Source: CBDBBY01 sp965205055 (lineage in GTDB: Bacteria > Pseudomonadota > Alphaproteobacteria > Rhodobacterales > Rhodobacteraceae). Taken from it: a DNA stretch of 64,000 nucleotides. A program made the translations under genes and the position numbers. This document shows, one piece after another, positions 42,339 through 51,673 of this stretch (the stretch's first letter is position 1; every line of letters starts with the position of its first letter). The notes beneath the pieces were generated by a model. It saw only the letters and a program-made list of their open reading frames with translations. It did no database searches and was not told the origin of the DNA. Where the stretch lies: the NCBI GenBank assembly GCA_965205055.1, contig OZ242030.1, positions 2,418,001-2,482,000 on the forward strand, given 5' to 3'.

Positions 42339-43478
42339 TCATCTGCGCGCGAGAATCCGGCTGTCGACGCGTTCGACATCGCAAAGGCCGACTTGCGCAA
42401 GCGCAATGCTTATCCCCTCGGAAAAACCATCGAGAAAGAACGCGAGACCGTCTTCTCCGCCGGCAGCCAGCGCATACAGAACGGGCCTTCCCAAGAGAAC
42501 GAAATCCGCCCCGAGCGCCAAAGCCCTGAGCACGTCTTCACCGCTTCTGACGCCGCTGTCGAACAAAAGCGGATATTCCGAACCGACGGCGCGCCGTATC
42601 TTGGGCAACGCATGCAGTGCGGCTTCCGCCGCATCAAGCTGACGCGCCCCATGATTCGAAACGCAAATCGCGTCGGCGCCGGAATCCTTGATTTTCGCCG
42701 CGTCCTCCTCCGAAATCACGCCCTTCACTATCAAGCGGCCCTTCCAGGATTTTCTCAGCCAATCGAGAAACGCCCAGTCCGCGCCCGCACGGGCAGCGTA
42801 ACGGTCGTATCCGGAACTGTCGCCGTCGTAGTTCTTCGGACGCGGCACCCCGTTGATCAGCATGCCGAGAGACCAGCGCGGATGAAGCGCGAATTCGAAA
42901 AACTGGCGAAAGCCCATCCGGAACGGCAATGTGTATCCGTTTCGGACATCCCTGTCGCGCCTCGACAAAACCGGAACGTCAACCGTCAGCACGAGCGTTT
43001 CATATCCTGCCGCGTCCGCGCGCCGGATGAGCCGCTCGGCTTGGGACGTGTCGCTGCCGACGTAGATTTGGAACCAAGCGCGATGTCCGGCCTGTTCGCG
43101 GGCAGCTTCCAGCGCGGTCGACGCCGCGGACGACATGCAAATAGGGAAATTTCGCCGCACGGCTTCGCATGCCATCATCCCGTCCGCGCCCGGCCACGAG
43201 AGGCCGCACATGCCCATCGGGGCAATTCCGAACGGCAAATCAAACTCGCATCCGAGGAATTTTTTGCGCAGCGATCGAGCGGAAACGTCCACCAGGCCGC
43301 GAGGCAACAGCCGAATGTCGTCGAATGCGCGCATGTTGAGTTCAATGCCGGTCTCGCGACCGACGGCCCCGTCTATGAAATCAAATGCTATCCGCGGAAT
43401 CCTGGATCGGGCGCGGACTCGCGCAACTTCGGCGTTCACTGTCGACAGGCATGTTTTCCTTGCGAATTTCTCAACCAT
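42339..43478 (-). CDS. FMN-dependent alpha-hydroxy-acid oxidase/dehydrogenase (LldD-like)
   Basis: 379 residues from the ATG at 43478; the open frame continues to 43712 but without conserved sequence. TIM-barrel flavoprotein oxidising L-2-hydroxy acids such as L-lactate. Features are FGIAPMGMCGLSWPGAD in the FMN-binding N-terminal region, WFQIYVGSD, LTVDVPVLSRRDRDVRNG, the FMN Lys in LIVKGVIS, and the catalytic His in SNHGARQLDAA with FDSGVRSGEDVLRALALGAD. It is divergent from hom across a 248-bp gap. No ribosome site decides the start. Confidence 0.9.
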   Translation of the reverse strand: MVEKFARKTCLSTVNAEVARVRARSRIPRIAFDFIDGAVGRETGIELNMRAFDDIRLLPRGLVDVSARSLRKKFLGCEFDLPFGIAPMGMCGLSWPGADGMMACEAVRRNFPICMSSAASTALEAAREQAGHRAWFQIYVGSDTSQAERLIRRADAAGYETLVLTVDVPVLSRRDRDVRNGYTLPFRMGFRQFFEFALHPRWSLGMLINGVPRPKNYDGDSSGYDRYAARAGADWAFLDWLRKSWKGRLIVKGVISEEDAAKIKDSGADAICVSNHGARQLDAAEAALHALPKIRRAVGSEYPLLFDSGVRSGEDVLRALALGADFVLLGRPVLYALAAGGEDGLAFFLDGFSEGISIALAQVGLCDVERVDSRILARR

Positions 43479-43726
43479 TGAATCGATCGAACCGGACTTC
43501 GCAGTCTCGAACCTTTTGTCGTTCCATGCCGATCTATAATCCCGGCATTCCGAAACCGCTATGCCGAATGCCGGACCGGCGGGTTGGCTGCCGTCGAATC
43601 GGCAGGTCCGATGCCGCTCCATCCTTGGACGCATCCTCTCATTCGGCGGAAGTTGTTGAATCCCGAATATCAAGCCGGTAAGCAGCCCGACGTATACGTA
43701 TCGGCACGTCAACAGAGGACCGCTTC

Positions 43727-45013
43727 TTGCCCGAACCGATCAGACTTGGAATCGCAGGACTCGGAACGGTCGGCGCCGGCGTCCTGAAAATTATTGCGAA
43801 ACACCAAGCGCTCCTCTCCCGCCGCGCAGGCCGCGGAATCGAAGTCAAGGCCGTATGCGCCCGAGACCGAAATCGGCAACGGGACGTCGATATCTCGGAA
43901 TTCGAGTGGGCGTCCAGCCCGGTCGATCTGGCAATGCGGCCAGACATCGACGTTTTCATTGAGTTGGTGGGAGGCGACGGAGACCCTGCAAAATCCTCCG
44001 TCGAAGCCGCGATCGCATCCGGAAAGGACGTCGTCACGGCCAACAAGGCGCTGCTTGCTCTCCATGGCCAGGAGCTCGCCGAGGCCGCCGAGCGGAACGG
44101 CCGCGTCCTGCGCTTCGAAGCCGCCGTCGCCGGAGGAATACCCGTCATAAAGGCTTTGACCGAAAGCATGGCTGCGAACCAGATCACGCGCGTGATGGGC
44201 ATAATGAACGGCACCTGCAACTACATCCTGACACGGATGGAAAAAGCGGGGCTGAGCTACGAAGAGGTGTTCGAAGAAGCGAGCAGCCTCGGATATTTGG
44301 AAGCCGATCCGAATCTCGACGTCGGCGGAATCGACGCCGCCCACAAGCTCGCGCTTCTCGCGTCCGTCGCTTACGGATCGCGCGTCAATTTCGGCAACAT
44401 CCGAATCGAGGGCATCACGAGGATTTCCATCGGCGACATAGAGCAGGCGCGGGACATGGGATTTCGCATCAAACTCCTCGGCATCGCGCGGAAGTCCGAT
44501 CAAGGGCTGGAACAGAGAATGCAGCCGTGCCTCGTGCCGGCCAGCTCTCCGCTGGGACAAGTCGAAAACGCCACCAACATCGTCGTGCTCGAAGGGGACC
44601 AAGCAGGCCCGATTTTCCTTCGGGGCGCGGGCGCGGGCCAAGGACCGACCGCATCGGCGGTATTGAGCGACGTCATGGACATTGCCAGAGGGCAGCGCAT
44701 CTCGACATTCGGGCAGCCTGCGAAGTCGCTTGTCAAACTGAAGCCCGATCAAAAGGAAGCCCCGGCGGCATTCTACCTGCGGCTGCTGCTCAAGGACCGG
44801 CCCGGCGTTCTGGCGACGGTCGCGGGCGCGCTCGGGAATTCAGGCGTCTCCATCAACAGAATGCGCCAGTACGGCCATGACGGCGAGGCGGCGCCCGTGA
44901 TCATCGTGACCCACCAGACGACCAGGTCGAAACTTGACGATGCCCTCTCGGAAATCCAGCGTTCCGGAGCAGCTATGTGCGATCCCGTGTCCATCCGGAT
45001 ACAAGAGATTTAG
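43727..45013 (+). CDS. hom: Homoserine dehydrogenase
   Basis: 428 residues, starting at a TTG codon at 43727 with AGAGGA about eight bases before. The N-terminal NAD(P)-binding domain is IRLGIAGLGTVGAGVLKI, the catalytic domain has VVTANKALLA, VAGGIPVIKAL and MGIMNGTCNYILTRME. A C-terminal ACT domain (FYLRLLLKDRPGVLATVAGA) gives probable feedback control by threonine. It reduces aspartate semialdehyde to homoserine in threonine/methionine synthesis. Followed by glpX (51 bp) and recJ, an order conserved in alphaproteobacteria. Confidence 0.96.
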   Translation: MPEPIRLGIAGLGTVGAGVLKIIAKHQALLSRRAGRGIEVKAVCARDRNRQRDVDISEFEWASSPVDLAMRPDIDVFIELVGGDGDPAKSSVEAAIASGKDVVTANKALLALHGQELAEAAERNGRVLRFEAAVAGGIPVIKALTESMAANQITRVMGIMNGTCNYILTRMEKAGLSYEEVFEEASSLGYLEADPNLDVGGIDAAHKLALLASVAYGSRVNFGNIRIEGITRISIGDIEQARDMGFRIKLLGIARKSDQGLEQRMQPCLVPASSPLGQVENATNIVVLEGDQAGPIFLRGAGAGQGPTASAVLSDVMDIARGQRISTFGQPAKSLVKLKPDQKEAPAAFYLRLLLKDRPGVLATVAGALGNSGVSINRMRQYGHDGEAAPVIIVTHQTTRSKLDDALSEIQRSGAAMCDPVSIRIQEI

Positions 45014-45064
45014 CCGGCGGAACGCGGCCTCCCGCCACGCAAAGCCGACCATGAGGCATATGAA

Positions 45065-46036
45065 ATGAACGGCGCTGTAGAATTCCGCGACAGGCTGCTG
45101 TCTCTCGGCCTTGCCAGGGTGTCGGAGGCGGCGGCGCTCGCAGCCGCGCGGTTCATCGGCCGCGGCGATCAGAACGCTGCGGACCAAGCCGCGACGGACG
45201 CGATGCGCTCGCAGCTGAATCTGCTCGACATTCAAGGCGTCGTCGTGATCGGAGAAGGAGAGCGCGATGAAGCGCCGATGCTCTACATCGGAGAGGCGGT
45301 CGGAACCGGAGCCGGCCCTTTGGTGGATATCGCTTTGGATCCATTGGAAGGAACCGCTCTGACCGCCAACGACATGCCGAACGCTCTGACCGCCATCGCC
45401 ATGGGCCCTCGCGGATCCGTCCTGCATGCGCCGGACGTATACATGGAAAAGCTGGCTGTCGGTCCCGAATATCCCGAAGGGATTGTTTCGCTCGAGATGG
45501 GGCCCGCGGAAAGAATACGCGCGCTTGCCGAGGCGAAAGGCTGCGACCCCCGCGAGATCACCGCATGCGTTCTGGACCGCGCGCGGCACGAGCCGATGAT
45601 TCGGGAAATACGTTCGACCGGAGCGGCCATCCGGCTGATCACGGACGGCGACGTGGCGGCGGTCATGCATTGCGCAGAGCCCGCCCTGACCGGAATCGAC
45701 GTCTACATGGGCATCGGAGGCGCGCCGGAGGGCGTCCTTGCCGCGGCGGCGCTCAAATGCCTTGGCGGGCAGCTGATCGCGAAGCTCGTGTTTCGAAACG
45801 AAGACGAGCGCAAGAAAGCTGAAAAATCCGGCATCACGGATTTAAACAGGATTTACAGCCGGGACGATCTGGTTGCCGATCATGTGATATTCGCTGCGAC
45901 GGGCGTTACGGACGGTTCCCTTCTTCAAGGCATCAGGCGAGGCCGCGGATACTTGCAAGCGGACACAATTCTGCTCAGATCGAAAACCGGATCGCGCCGG
46001 CGCATGATCTATCGGCATCCTGTTCCCGACTCGTAG
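45065..46036 (+). CDS. glpX: Fructose-1,6-bisphosphatase class II (GlpX)
   Basis: 323 residues. GEGERDEAPMLYIGEAVG and DIALDPLEGTALTANDMPNA are the metal-binding blocks of class II fructose bisphosphatases, and ATGVTDGSLLQGIRRG comes near the C terminus. It removes the 1-phosphate from fructose 1,6-bisphosphate in gluconeogenesis, with Mn or Mg. It sits between hom and recJ with short gaps (51 and 10 bp), so all three are probably one transcript. Confidence 0.96.
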   Translation: MNGAVEFRDRLLSLGLARVSEAAALAAARFIGRGDQNAADQAATDAMRSQLNLLDIQGVVVIGEGERDEAPMLYIGEAVGTGAGPLVDIALDPLEGTALTANDMPNALTAIAMGPRGSVLHAPDVYMEKLAVGPEYPEGIVSLEMGPAERIRALAEAKGCDPREITACVLDRARHEPMIREIRSTGAAIRLITDGDVAAVMHCAEPALTGIDVYMGIGGAPEGVLAAAALKCLGGQLIAKLVFRNEDERKKAEKSGITDLNRIYSRDDLVADHVIFAATGVTDGSLLQGIRRGRGYLQADTILLRSKTGSRRRMIYRHPVPDS

Positions 46037-46046
46037 CGCGGCCTCA

Positions 46047-47813
46047 ATGCTGAACGAAACCGAGCGCGACCTCGAGCGGAAAGCTTATCTTGGGGTCGAG
46101 CAATCCGCGACAGGCCGCAAATGGGTCGGACCGACGCTGTTGGAGGATCGCCAAGCTCTTGCGATCGCGCAAAACACCGGACTGCCCGACATTTTGTGCA
46201 GAGTGCTCGCGCGTCTGGGCGTGCCGCTCGGCTCGGAGCAGGAATTCCTTGAACCGAAGCTTCGGGACCTCATGACGGATCCGTCGGAACTGTTGGATAT
46301 GGATGCGGCCTCCCGGCGATTCGTTTCCGCAGTCGTGCATAGGCAGAAGATCGCGATATTCGCGGACTACGACGTCGATGGCGCAAGTTCGGCCGCGCTC
46401 CTGCACCTGTGGCTTCGCGAGCACGGCATGGAGACGTCAATCTACGTTCCGGACAGGGTGTTCGAGGGCTACGGACCAAACGTCGAGGCGATGGAGAGCC
46501 TCTCCAAGGACCACCGGCTGATCGTGTGCGTCGATTGCGGAACTTCTGCGTTCGAACCGATCGCGGCGGCTTCGGCGGACGTCATCGTGCTTGACCACCA
46601 TCGCGGCTTGGACAGCCTGCCCTCCGCGGTTGCGGTCGTAAATCCCAATCGGCAGGATGAAACCTCGAATCTCGGCCACCTGTGCGCGGCCGGCGTCGTG
46701 TTTCTTTTCCTGGTAGCAGTGAACCGGCTCATGAAGGCAAAGAAACTGCACGCCCCTGATCTGATGCGGATGCTCGACATCGTTTCGCTTGCCACTGTCG
46801 CGGACGTCGTTCCGCTGATCGGGCTTAACAGGGCGTTCGTCCGGCAGGGACTTGCGGTGATGAGCAATCGGCAGCGGCACGGGCTGACCGCTCTTGCCGA
46901 TCTGGCCGGGCTTTCCGCGCCGCCCGATGCCATGGATTTGGGCTTCCAGATCGCCCCTCGGATCAATGCCGGCGGGCGGCTCGGAAGATCTCATCTCGGA
47001 ACGATGCTGCTTTGCGCGGAAGATCGCGCTTCCGCCGAAACGATCGCGCAAGAGCTCGATGCGTTGAACATTCGAAGGCGCGAACTCGTTGCCTCGGTTT
47101 CCGAGGAAGCGCTGCGTCAAGCGGAGCTGCGCGGTCTCGAAGCCCCGCTGGTTTGGGCGGCCGGCAAGGATTGGCACCCCGGAATCGTAGGGATTGTCGC
47201 CGCGAACCTGGCCGAAGCGTCCGGGCGTCCGGCGGTCGTGATCGGGCTTGACGGAGCGGTCGGCCGAGGCTCCGGCCGGTCCGCGATGGATGTCGATCTC
47301 GGTTTTGCAGTCGAGAAATGCTTGCGCGAGGGACATTTGGTCAAAGGCGGCGGACATCGCATGGCCGTGGGGCTTGAAGTGGAATCGCGACAGCTGGAAG
47401 CGGCGATGGAGCGGCTGGGCGAGATCATCGATTCGCAAGGAACGGCAAGCTTCGGCCCGAAGGATCTGCGGATCGATGCAACAATTTCGCCGAAATCGGC
47501 GACCGTCGAGGTCATCGAGACGTTGGCGCGCGCGGGGCCTTTCGGAGCGAAAGCGCCGCAGCCGAGATGGGCGTTGGCCGGCCAAAGAGTCGCGTTCTGC
47601 AAAGTTGGCGAAAAGCACGTCAGTCTTACGCTTGAGGACGAAATCGGAGGCAGGATCAAAGCTGTCGCGTTCACGAAGCCGGACAGTCAACTGCGCAGCG
47701 CGCTTCCCGGCCTTCGCGGCAAGACGGCTCATTTCGCGGGCGCTCTCATGGTCGACAACTACAAGGGACGCAGAAAGCCGGTGCTCAAGATCGAGGATGC
47801 GGCTCTGCCGTGA
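46047..47813 (+). CDS. recJ: Single-stranded-DNA exonuclease RecJ
   Basis: 588 residues. The DHH phosphoesterase domain has FADYDVDGASSAALLHL (about 107-123), VLDHHRGLDSLPSAVAVVNP with the DHH triad near 183-185, and HLCAAGVVF. DHHA1 follows (KGGGHRMAVGLEV, near 433), then the C-terminal OB-fold. It degrades single-stranded DNA 5' to 3' in RecF-pathway recombination and mismatch repair. It starts ten bases after glpX. A tRNA-Glu gene follows 147 bp downstream. Confidence 0.96.
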   Translation: MLNETERDLERKAYLGVEQSATGRKWVGPTLLEDRQALAIAQNTGLPDILCRVLARLGVPLGSEQEFLEPKLRDLMTDPSELLDMDAASRRFVSAVVHRQKIAIFADYDVDGASSAALLHLWLREHGMETSIYVPDRVFEGYGPNVEAMESLSKDHRLIVCVDCGTSAFEPIAAASADVIVLDHHRGLDSLPSAVAVVNPNRQDETSNLGHLCAAGVVFLFLVAVNRLMKAKKLHAPDLMRMLDIVSLATVADVVPLIGLNRAFVRQGLAVMSNRQRHGLTALADLAGLSAPPDAMDLGFQIAPRINAGGRLGRSHLGTMLLCAEDRASAETIAQELDALNIRRRELVASVSEEALRQAELRGLEAPLVWAAGKDWHPGIVGIVAANLAEASGRPAVVIGLDGAVGRGSGRSAMDVDLGFAVEKCLREGHLVKGGGHRMAVGLEVESRQLEAAMERLGEIIDSQGTASFGPKDLRIDATISPKSATVEVIETLARAGPFGAKAPQPRWALAGQRVAFCKVGEKHVSLTLEDEIGGRIKAVAFTKPDSQLRSALPGLRGKTAHFAGALMVDNYKGRRKPVLKIEDAALP

Positions 47814-47960
47814 CTCATTGACCGCCCGCACGGCCCTTCCGGGACCATTCGAACCGAGAGCGGCATCCGGAAATCGCGCTTGGGTTCGCGTCGAATTCAG
47901 CTTTCGGAACTCTTGCAAGCAACGAAGCGAGCGTATATCTACCCGTCGAAGTCGATGCGC

Positions 47961-48035
47961 GGTCCCTTCGTCTATCGGTTAGGACGCCAGGTTTTCAACC
48001 TGGAAAGAGGGGTTCGATTCCCCTAGGGACTGCCA
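47961..48035 (+). tRNA. tRNA-Glu (anticodon TTC)
   Basis: A 75-nt cloverleaf including an encoded CCA. The acceptor stem GGTCCCT pairs with AGGGACT (one G-U at the end). The anticodon stem CCAGG/CCTGG encloses the loop TTTTCAA with anticodon TTC at 47994-47996, and the T arm is AGGGGTTCGATTCCCCT. The D arm contains CGTCTATCGGTTAGGACG, typical of tRNA-Glu. Confidence 0.97.
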
Positions 48036-48337
48036 ATCGATTTGAGCGCCTCCCAATTGCCGAAACCTTTTCCCGACCAGCGCTGCGGAATCACGTGGGA
48101 GCGATCAGCCAATTCGAATCTTTCGCTTTTTTACATTGCGATGATCGCCGGAAGCCATTGCCGGGTTGCGAGCGGCGCGTCGTGCTTGCGCGCGCGGATG
48201 TAGGATTCTAAATGTCTAGCCGCAAGTTTTTTTGAAGGCGACCCGCTGCTCGACTTTCCGGCAGGGCGATCAATGATCGCGGTTCGGCGGCGCGCGCGTT
48301 CCACATCGGCGTTTTGCTCATCCAAAGGACTGTCGCC
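48036..48337. other. Intergenic stretch after tRNA-Glu
   Basis: 302 bases between tRNA-Glu and the YbdK-type ligase gene. No gene, hairpin or repeat is convincing. A long minus-strand open frame over this area is the shadow of the ligase gene. No attachment-site-like repeat of the tRNA 3' end was noticed in the window. Confidence 0.4.
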
Positions 48338-49468
48338 ATGCAGAAAAAGATGAAGTTCACGATCGGAATCGAAGAGGAGTATCTTGTCATCGATCAGAGC
48401 ACGCTGGACGTCGTCCGGTCGCCGGAGCCCGAGTTCCTTGAAGCCTGCCGGAAGTGCGCGGATGAGCGGGTCACCAACGAGTATCTGCAATGCCAAGTGG
48501 AGGTGGGCACCCGCCCTCATGTCTCCATAAAGAATGCCTCTGCGGAGCTTCTTGAGCTGCGGCACTGCATTGCGGAAGCGGCGGCGAAATTCGGCTATGC
48601 GACCATGGCCTCCGGGACCCATCCATTCGCTCGATGGCGGGAGCAAACGCATACGCCCAAGGAGCGCTACACCGCGCTCAGGCAAGACATCGGGCATCCG
48701 GCGCGAAGGCTCCTGATCTGCGGCATGCACAACCACATTGGCGTCGAAGACGAGGACCTGCGCATCGACATGATGAATCAGGCGACTTACTTCCTTCCGC
48801 ACCTGCTCGCCCTCTCCTGCTCGTCGCCCTATTGGGAAGGCGAGGATACAGGCCTCGCCTCCTACCGCCTCTCTGTTTTCGACGCGCTTCCGAGAACAGG
48901 CCATCCGGACCATCTTTCGTCATACGGAGAATACCGGCGCCTGATCCAGCGTCTCGTCGAGTCCGAATGCATCGAGGACGCCACGAAAATCTGGTGGGAT
49001 ATTCGTCCTTCCGCAAAATTTCCGACTCTCGAGCAAAGAATCACGGATGTCTGCAGCAAGCTCGAAGAGGCGATCGCGATTACCGCGACGTTTCAATCTC
49101 TGATCGCGTTCCTATATCGGCTCAGATCACGGAACCAGCGCTGGCGGGATTACTCGCCCACGTTGGTCAACGAAAACAGATGGCGCGCGCAGCGATACGG
49201 AATCAACGAGAGAATGGTCGATCACGGCAAGGTTGAACTCGTGCCCTACGCGGACTTGGTGGAAGAGATCATTGAACTCGTCAAAGAGGATGCGGAGGAG
49301 CTCGGCTGCATGGAGGAAGTGCTGAACATCAGAAAGATTGTCGAGGGCGGAAACTCGACCGACCGGCAGCGACATGTGTACGAAGAAGCAGTCGCCACCG
49401 GATGCTCAAGCGAAGATGCGTGTCGCCGAGTTGTCGAACATCTCATCGCCGAGTTCGATCAGGTCTGA
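48338..49468 (+). CDS. Carboxylate-amine ligase, YbdK family
   Basis: 376 residues from MQKKMKFTIGIEEEYLVID at 48338; an ATG eight codons upstream is less typical. The glutamate-cysteine ligase 2 family is shown by IGIEEEY, EVGTRPH, ASGTHPFARW, CGMHNHIGVED and WWDIRPSAKFPTLEQRI. Family members form gamma-glutamyl-type amide bonds with ATP and have only weak glutamate-cysteine ligase activity, so the true substrates are uncertain. It is followed, on the opposite strand, by the EF-hand/ECF sigma cluster. Confidence 0.93.
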   Translation: MQKKMKFTIGIEEEYLVIDQSTLDVVRSPEPEFLEACRKCADERVTNEYLQCQVEVGTRPHVSIKNASAELLELRHCIAEAAAKFGYATMASGTHPFARWREQTHTPKERYTALRQDIGHPARRLLICGMHNHIGVEDEDLRIDMMNQATYFLPHLLALSCSSPYWEGEDTGLASYRLSVFDALPRTGHPDHLSSYGEYRRLIQRLVESECIEDATKIWWDIRPSAKFPTLEQRITDVCSKLEEAIAITATFQSLIAFLYRLRSRNQRWRDYSPTLVNENRWRAQRYGINERMVDHGKVELVPYADLVEEIIELVKEDAEELGCMEEVLNIRKIVEGGNSTDRQRHVYEEAVATGCSSEDACRRVVEHLIAEFDQV

Positions 49469-49549
49469 AGGCTTGAGCAACCCGATAGGCGCGGCCGACC
49501 CGCGGCCCCATTTCCGGTCCAGACAGGGGCGCGCTGCCGGTCGACCAGG

Positions 49550-50053
49550 CTACCGCCGCCTATGCTTTCTCCGCGGCCAATCGTATCGACTCTCCAGTCG
49601 GCCAGCCAACTCTTGACGTTCTTCATCGGTCATCGATTTGATCAGTTCGCCAAGGATGGCCTGGCTCTTTTCCATCCTGCCCGTGAACGCGTCCCGCTGC
49701 TCGGCGAATCTAAGGTCCAGTTCTTCAGGCTGAAACGGCGCAGCCTTCAGTGTTGTCATGAAGGCTTCGAAATGCTCTTCGCCACGCGCGGAATAACCGA
49801 TATGCCGGAATCCGCCCTTCCGAACGTCGGCTGCCAATTTGCTCCGCATGTCCGGATCCAGAGAACCTACGATTACCCCCAGACCTGCCGGGCTCAGCAT
49901 CCTGTCGACGTTCCGATCATGTCGGAACATGCCGTACGCAAGCACGCCTGCTATGAGACCTGCCAATACGAGGTTCAGGCACAACGACGAATATAGCAGG
50001 ATTTTCGGCCAATTCCGTTTGCGGCCGGATGGTTTTTCCTCGTTGTCAGACAT
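49550..50053 (-). CDS. Periplasmic heavy-metal-sensor-like protein (CpxP/CnrX type)
   Basis: 167 residues with a short cytoplasmic start, one membrane anchor at about 17-40 (ILLYSSLCLNLVLAGLIAGV) and a periplasmic helical domain. LRFAEQRDAFTGRMEKSQAIL and SMTDEERQELAGRLESR resemble the helical hairpins of the heavy-metal resistance/CpxP-CnrX family. Such proteins sense metals or envelope damage and control an ECF sigma factor. The start overlaps the probable anti-sigma gene by eight bases, so the two are coupled. Metal specificity is unknown; no obvious His/Met cluster in the periplasmic part. Confidence 0.75.
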   Translation of the reverse strand: MSDNEEKPSGRKRNWPKILLYSSLCLNLVLAGLIAGVLAYGMFRHDRNVDRMLSPAGLGVIVGSLDPDMRSKLAADVRKGGFRHIGYSARGEEHFEAFMTTLKAAPFQPEELDLRFAEQRDAFTGRMEKSQAILGELIKSMTDEERQELAGRLESRYDWPRRKHRRR

Positions 50054-50450
50054 CCGAAGCTCCTCCTAGAAGCATGACCTCGACATCCGCGAACATGTCA
50101 GGGTCCGAAACAGATTCGTACTCTCCGAAAACGATGTCGGGAACAAATCCGACGCTCCCGGCGACAGCATAGCCGACGCCCAATCCCGCAGCAGCGGAAA
50201 GCGCGAACACCACCGACAGCCAAAGCCTCTCGATTGCGACCTTCGCGCCAAGCTTGCGCTTTGTTTTCGCCTCTCCCGCACCGGAATGCGAGGCGGATCC
50301 CGCCATTGAGCAGATCTCGCGCGCATCACGGAGAACGGCTTGCCTCAATTCGGCCGAAGGCGAGACGTCTTTCGATTTCAGCGCTTCGAAAAACGGCTCG
50401 AGTCCGCCGATTTCACAGCCCGAATCACGGTCTTTTTTCACTTTTCCCAT
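50046..50450 (-). CDS. Probable anti-sigma factor, single-pass membrane protein
   Basis: 134 residues, not recognised by sequence alone. An N-terminal cytoplasmic region of about 70 residues is followed by one membrane helix (LWLSVVFALSAAAGLGVGYAVAG) and a short periplasmic tail. The gene overlaps the end of the ECF sigma gene by 13 bp and the beginning of the periplasmic sensor gene by 8 bp. Size, topology and position match anti-sigma factors such as CnrY-type proteins. Function is inferred from context. Confidence 0.6.
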   Translation of the reverse strand: MGKVKKDRDSGCEIGGLEPFFEALKSKDVSPSAELRQAVLRDAREICSMAGSASHSGAGEAKTKRKLGAKVAIERLWLSVVFALSAAAGLGVGYAVAGSVGFVPDIVFGEYESVSDPDMFADVEVMLLGGASDV

Positions 50451-51013
50451 CCCAAGTCCCCTTTTCGGCCGAGAAGCTGCGATTTCAGCGCGAGGACGCC
50501 ACGCGCAATCAAGCTTTCCACGGCATCAATGCTCGTTCCGAGCGACTCAGCGACCTCCTTATTCGACAGCCCTTCCAAATGCCTGAGTGCGACTGCTGCG
50601 CGCTGCCGCGGCGGAAGCTTTTCAAGGGCTTGCCTCAGAGCCGCGGCCCGATCATTCGAAAGGAGTTTTTCATCGACGCTCGGCAGGCCATCTTCGGGTT
50701 CGTCGATGGAATCCAACGAAATTGTCGACCGCGCGCGAAGCCGGTCTATGCACAGATTGGAGGTTACGCGCCAAAGCCACGTCGAAACTTTCGCCTTCCC
50801 CGGCTTCCATTGCGGCGCGACCTTCCAAAGTCGAAGCATTGCTTCCTGCGTCACTTCTTCGGCATCTCCCGCCTCGCCGAGCATCGATGTCGCAAGCCTC
50901 AATATTCTGTGGACATGCCGGTCCATCAGCACTCTCGCGGCGCTGGCGTCACCTTCGGCGAACTGCTTCAACAAAAAATCGTCGTCAGGAACCGACATCG
51001 AATCGTACGGCAT
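50438..51013 (-). CDS. ECF-type RNA polymerase sigma factor
   Basis: 191 residues. Sigma region 2 is seen in ARVLMDRHVHRILRLATSML, DAEEVTQEAMLRLWKVAP and VSTWLWRVTSNLCIDRLR. Region 4 is seen in ALEKLPPRQRAAVALRHLEG and LSNKEVAESLGTSIDAVESL. It directs transcription of an envelope- or metal-stress regulon. It is followed by overlapping genes for the probable anti-sigma protein and the periplasmic sensor, and preceded by an EF-hand protein gene 108 bp upstream on the same strand. The target promoter motif could not be identified. Confidence 0.92.
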   Translation of the reverse strand: MPYDSMSVPDDDFLLKQFAEGDASAARVLMDRHVHRILRLATSMLGEAGDAEEVTQEAMLRLWKVAPQWKPGKAKVSTWLWRVTSNLCIDRLRARSTISLDSIDEPEDGLPSVDEKLLSNDRAAALRQALEKLPPRQRAAVALRHLEGLSNKEVAESLGTSIDAVESLIARGVLALKSQLLGRKGDLGWEK

Positions 51014-51121
51014 TTCCGCCGATGCAACCTTTTCCGATCAGTCTGCGGAAAATGCGAGACGCCGTCCGACTTGTTCAGGCCGAACGGCGATCGCACTTTC
51101 CGCGCCCTTCGCTATCCGTCT

Positions 51122-51673
51122 TCAGCGATCCTTGTCTTCGCGGTCTTTGTTCCGACCGCCGCGCCGACCATCCATCTTGTTTAAGGCGGATTCGAACTCC
51201 TCTGCCGACACCGAGCCGCTGTCGTCAGAATCCAAGCGATCGAACATCCGGTCTTCATTTCGGGATTTGCCCATTTTCTCTTGGAGTTCGGCATCGCTGA
51301 CCGCGCCGTCGCCGTCGGAATCAAGCCGATTGAACATCGCCTCGGATTTCTTCTCCACCATCGCTTGGACTTGCTCCATGACATGGGCTTCAAGTTCTTC
51401 TTTCTGAAGCATGCCATCGCCATTTGTATCAACTGCCTTGATCCATGCGGAATATCTCGCATCGAACTCTTCTTTGGATATCTCGCCGTTGCCGTCGGCA
51501 TCCAACTGCTCGAAGCTGATCGGATCGGCCATCATGCCCCAGCCGCCATGGTGTCTCTTGTGCCAGTGACCGCCCTCTCGTCCTCCGTCGGCCGCGGCTA
51601 TCGACACGGTGCCGACCAAGATGCCGGATGCAGCCAAGCCGACGATGAAGATATTGGTTGCTCGTTTCGTCAT
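51122..51673 (-). CDS. Exported EF-hand calcium-binding protein
   Basis: 183 residues from the ATG at 51673, with AAGGA seven bases upstream. A signal peptide (FIVGLAASGILVGTVSIAAA) is followed by a His/Gly-rich segment (HWHKRHHGG) that could bind metal, then four EF-hand loops: DADGNGEISKEEF, DTNGDGMLQKEEL, DSDGDGAVSDAEL and DSDDSGSVSAEEF. All loops have acidic residues at positions 1, 3 and 12 except that the second and third end in L after E. The C-terminal tail is charged and repetitive (RRGGRNKDREDKDR). Periplasmic; it probably buffers Ca or other divalent metal and is the first gene of the ECF sigma cluster. Confidence 0.88.
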   Translation of the reverse strand: MTKRATNIFIVGLAASGILVGTVSIAAADGGREGGHWHKRHHGGWGMMADPISFEQLDADGNGEISKEEFDARYSAWIKAVDTNGDGMLQKEELEAHVMEQVQAMVEKKSEAMFNRLDSDGDGAVSDAELQEKMGKSRNEDRMFDRLDSDDSGSVSAEEFESALNKMDGRRGGRNKDREDKDR

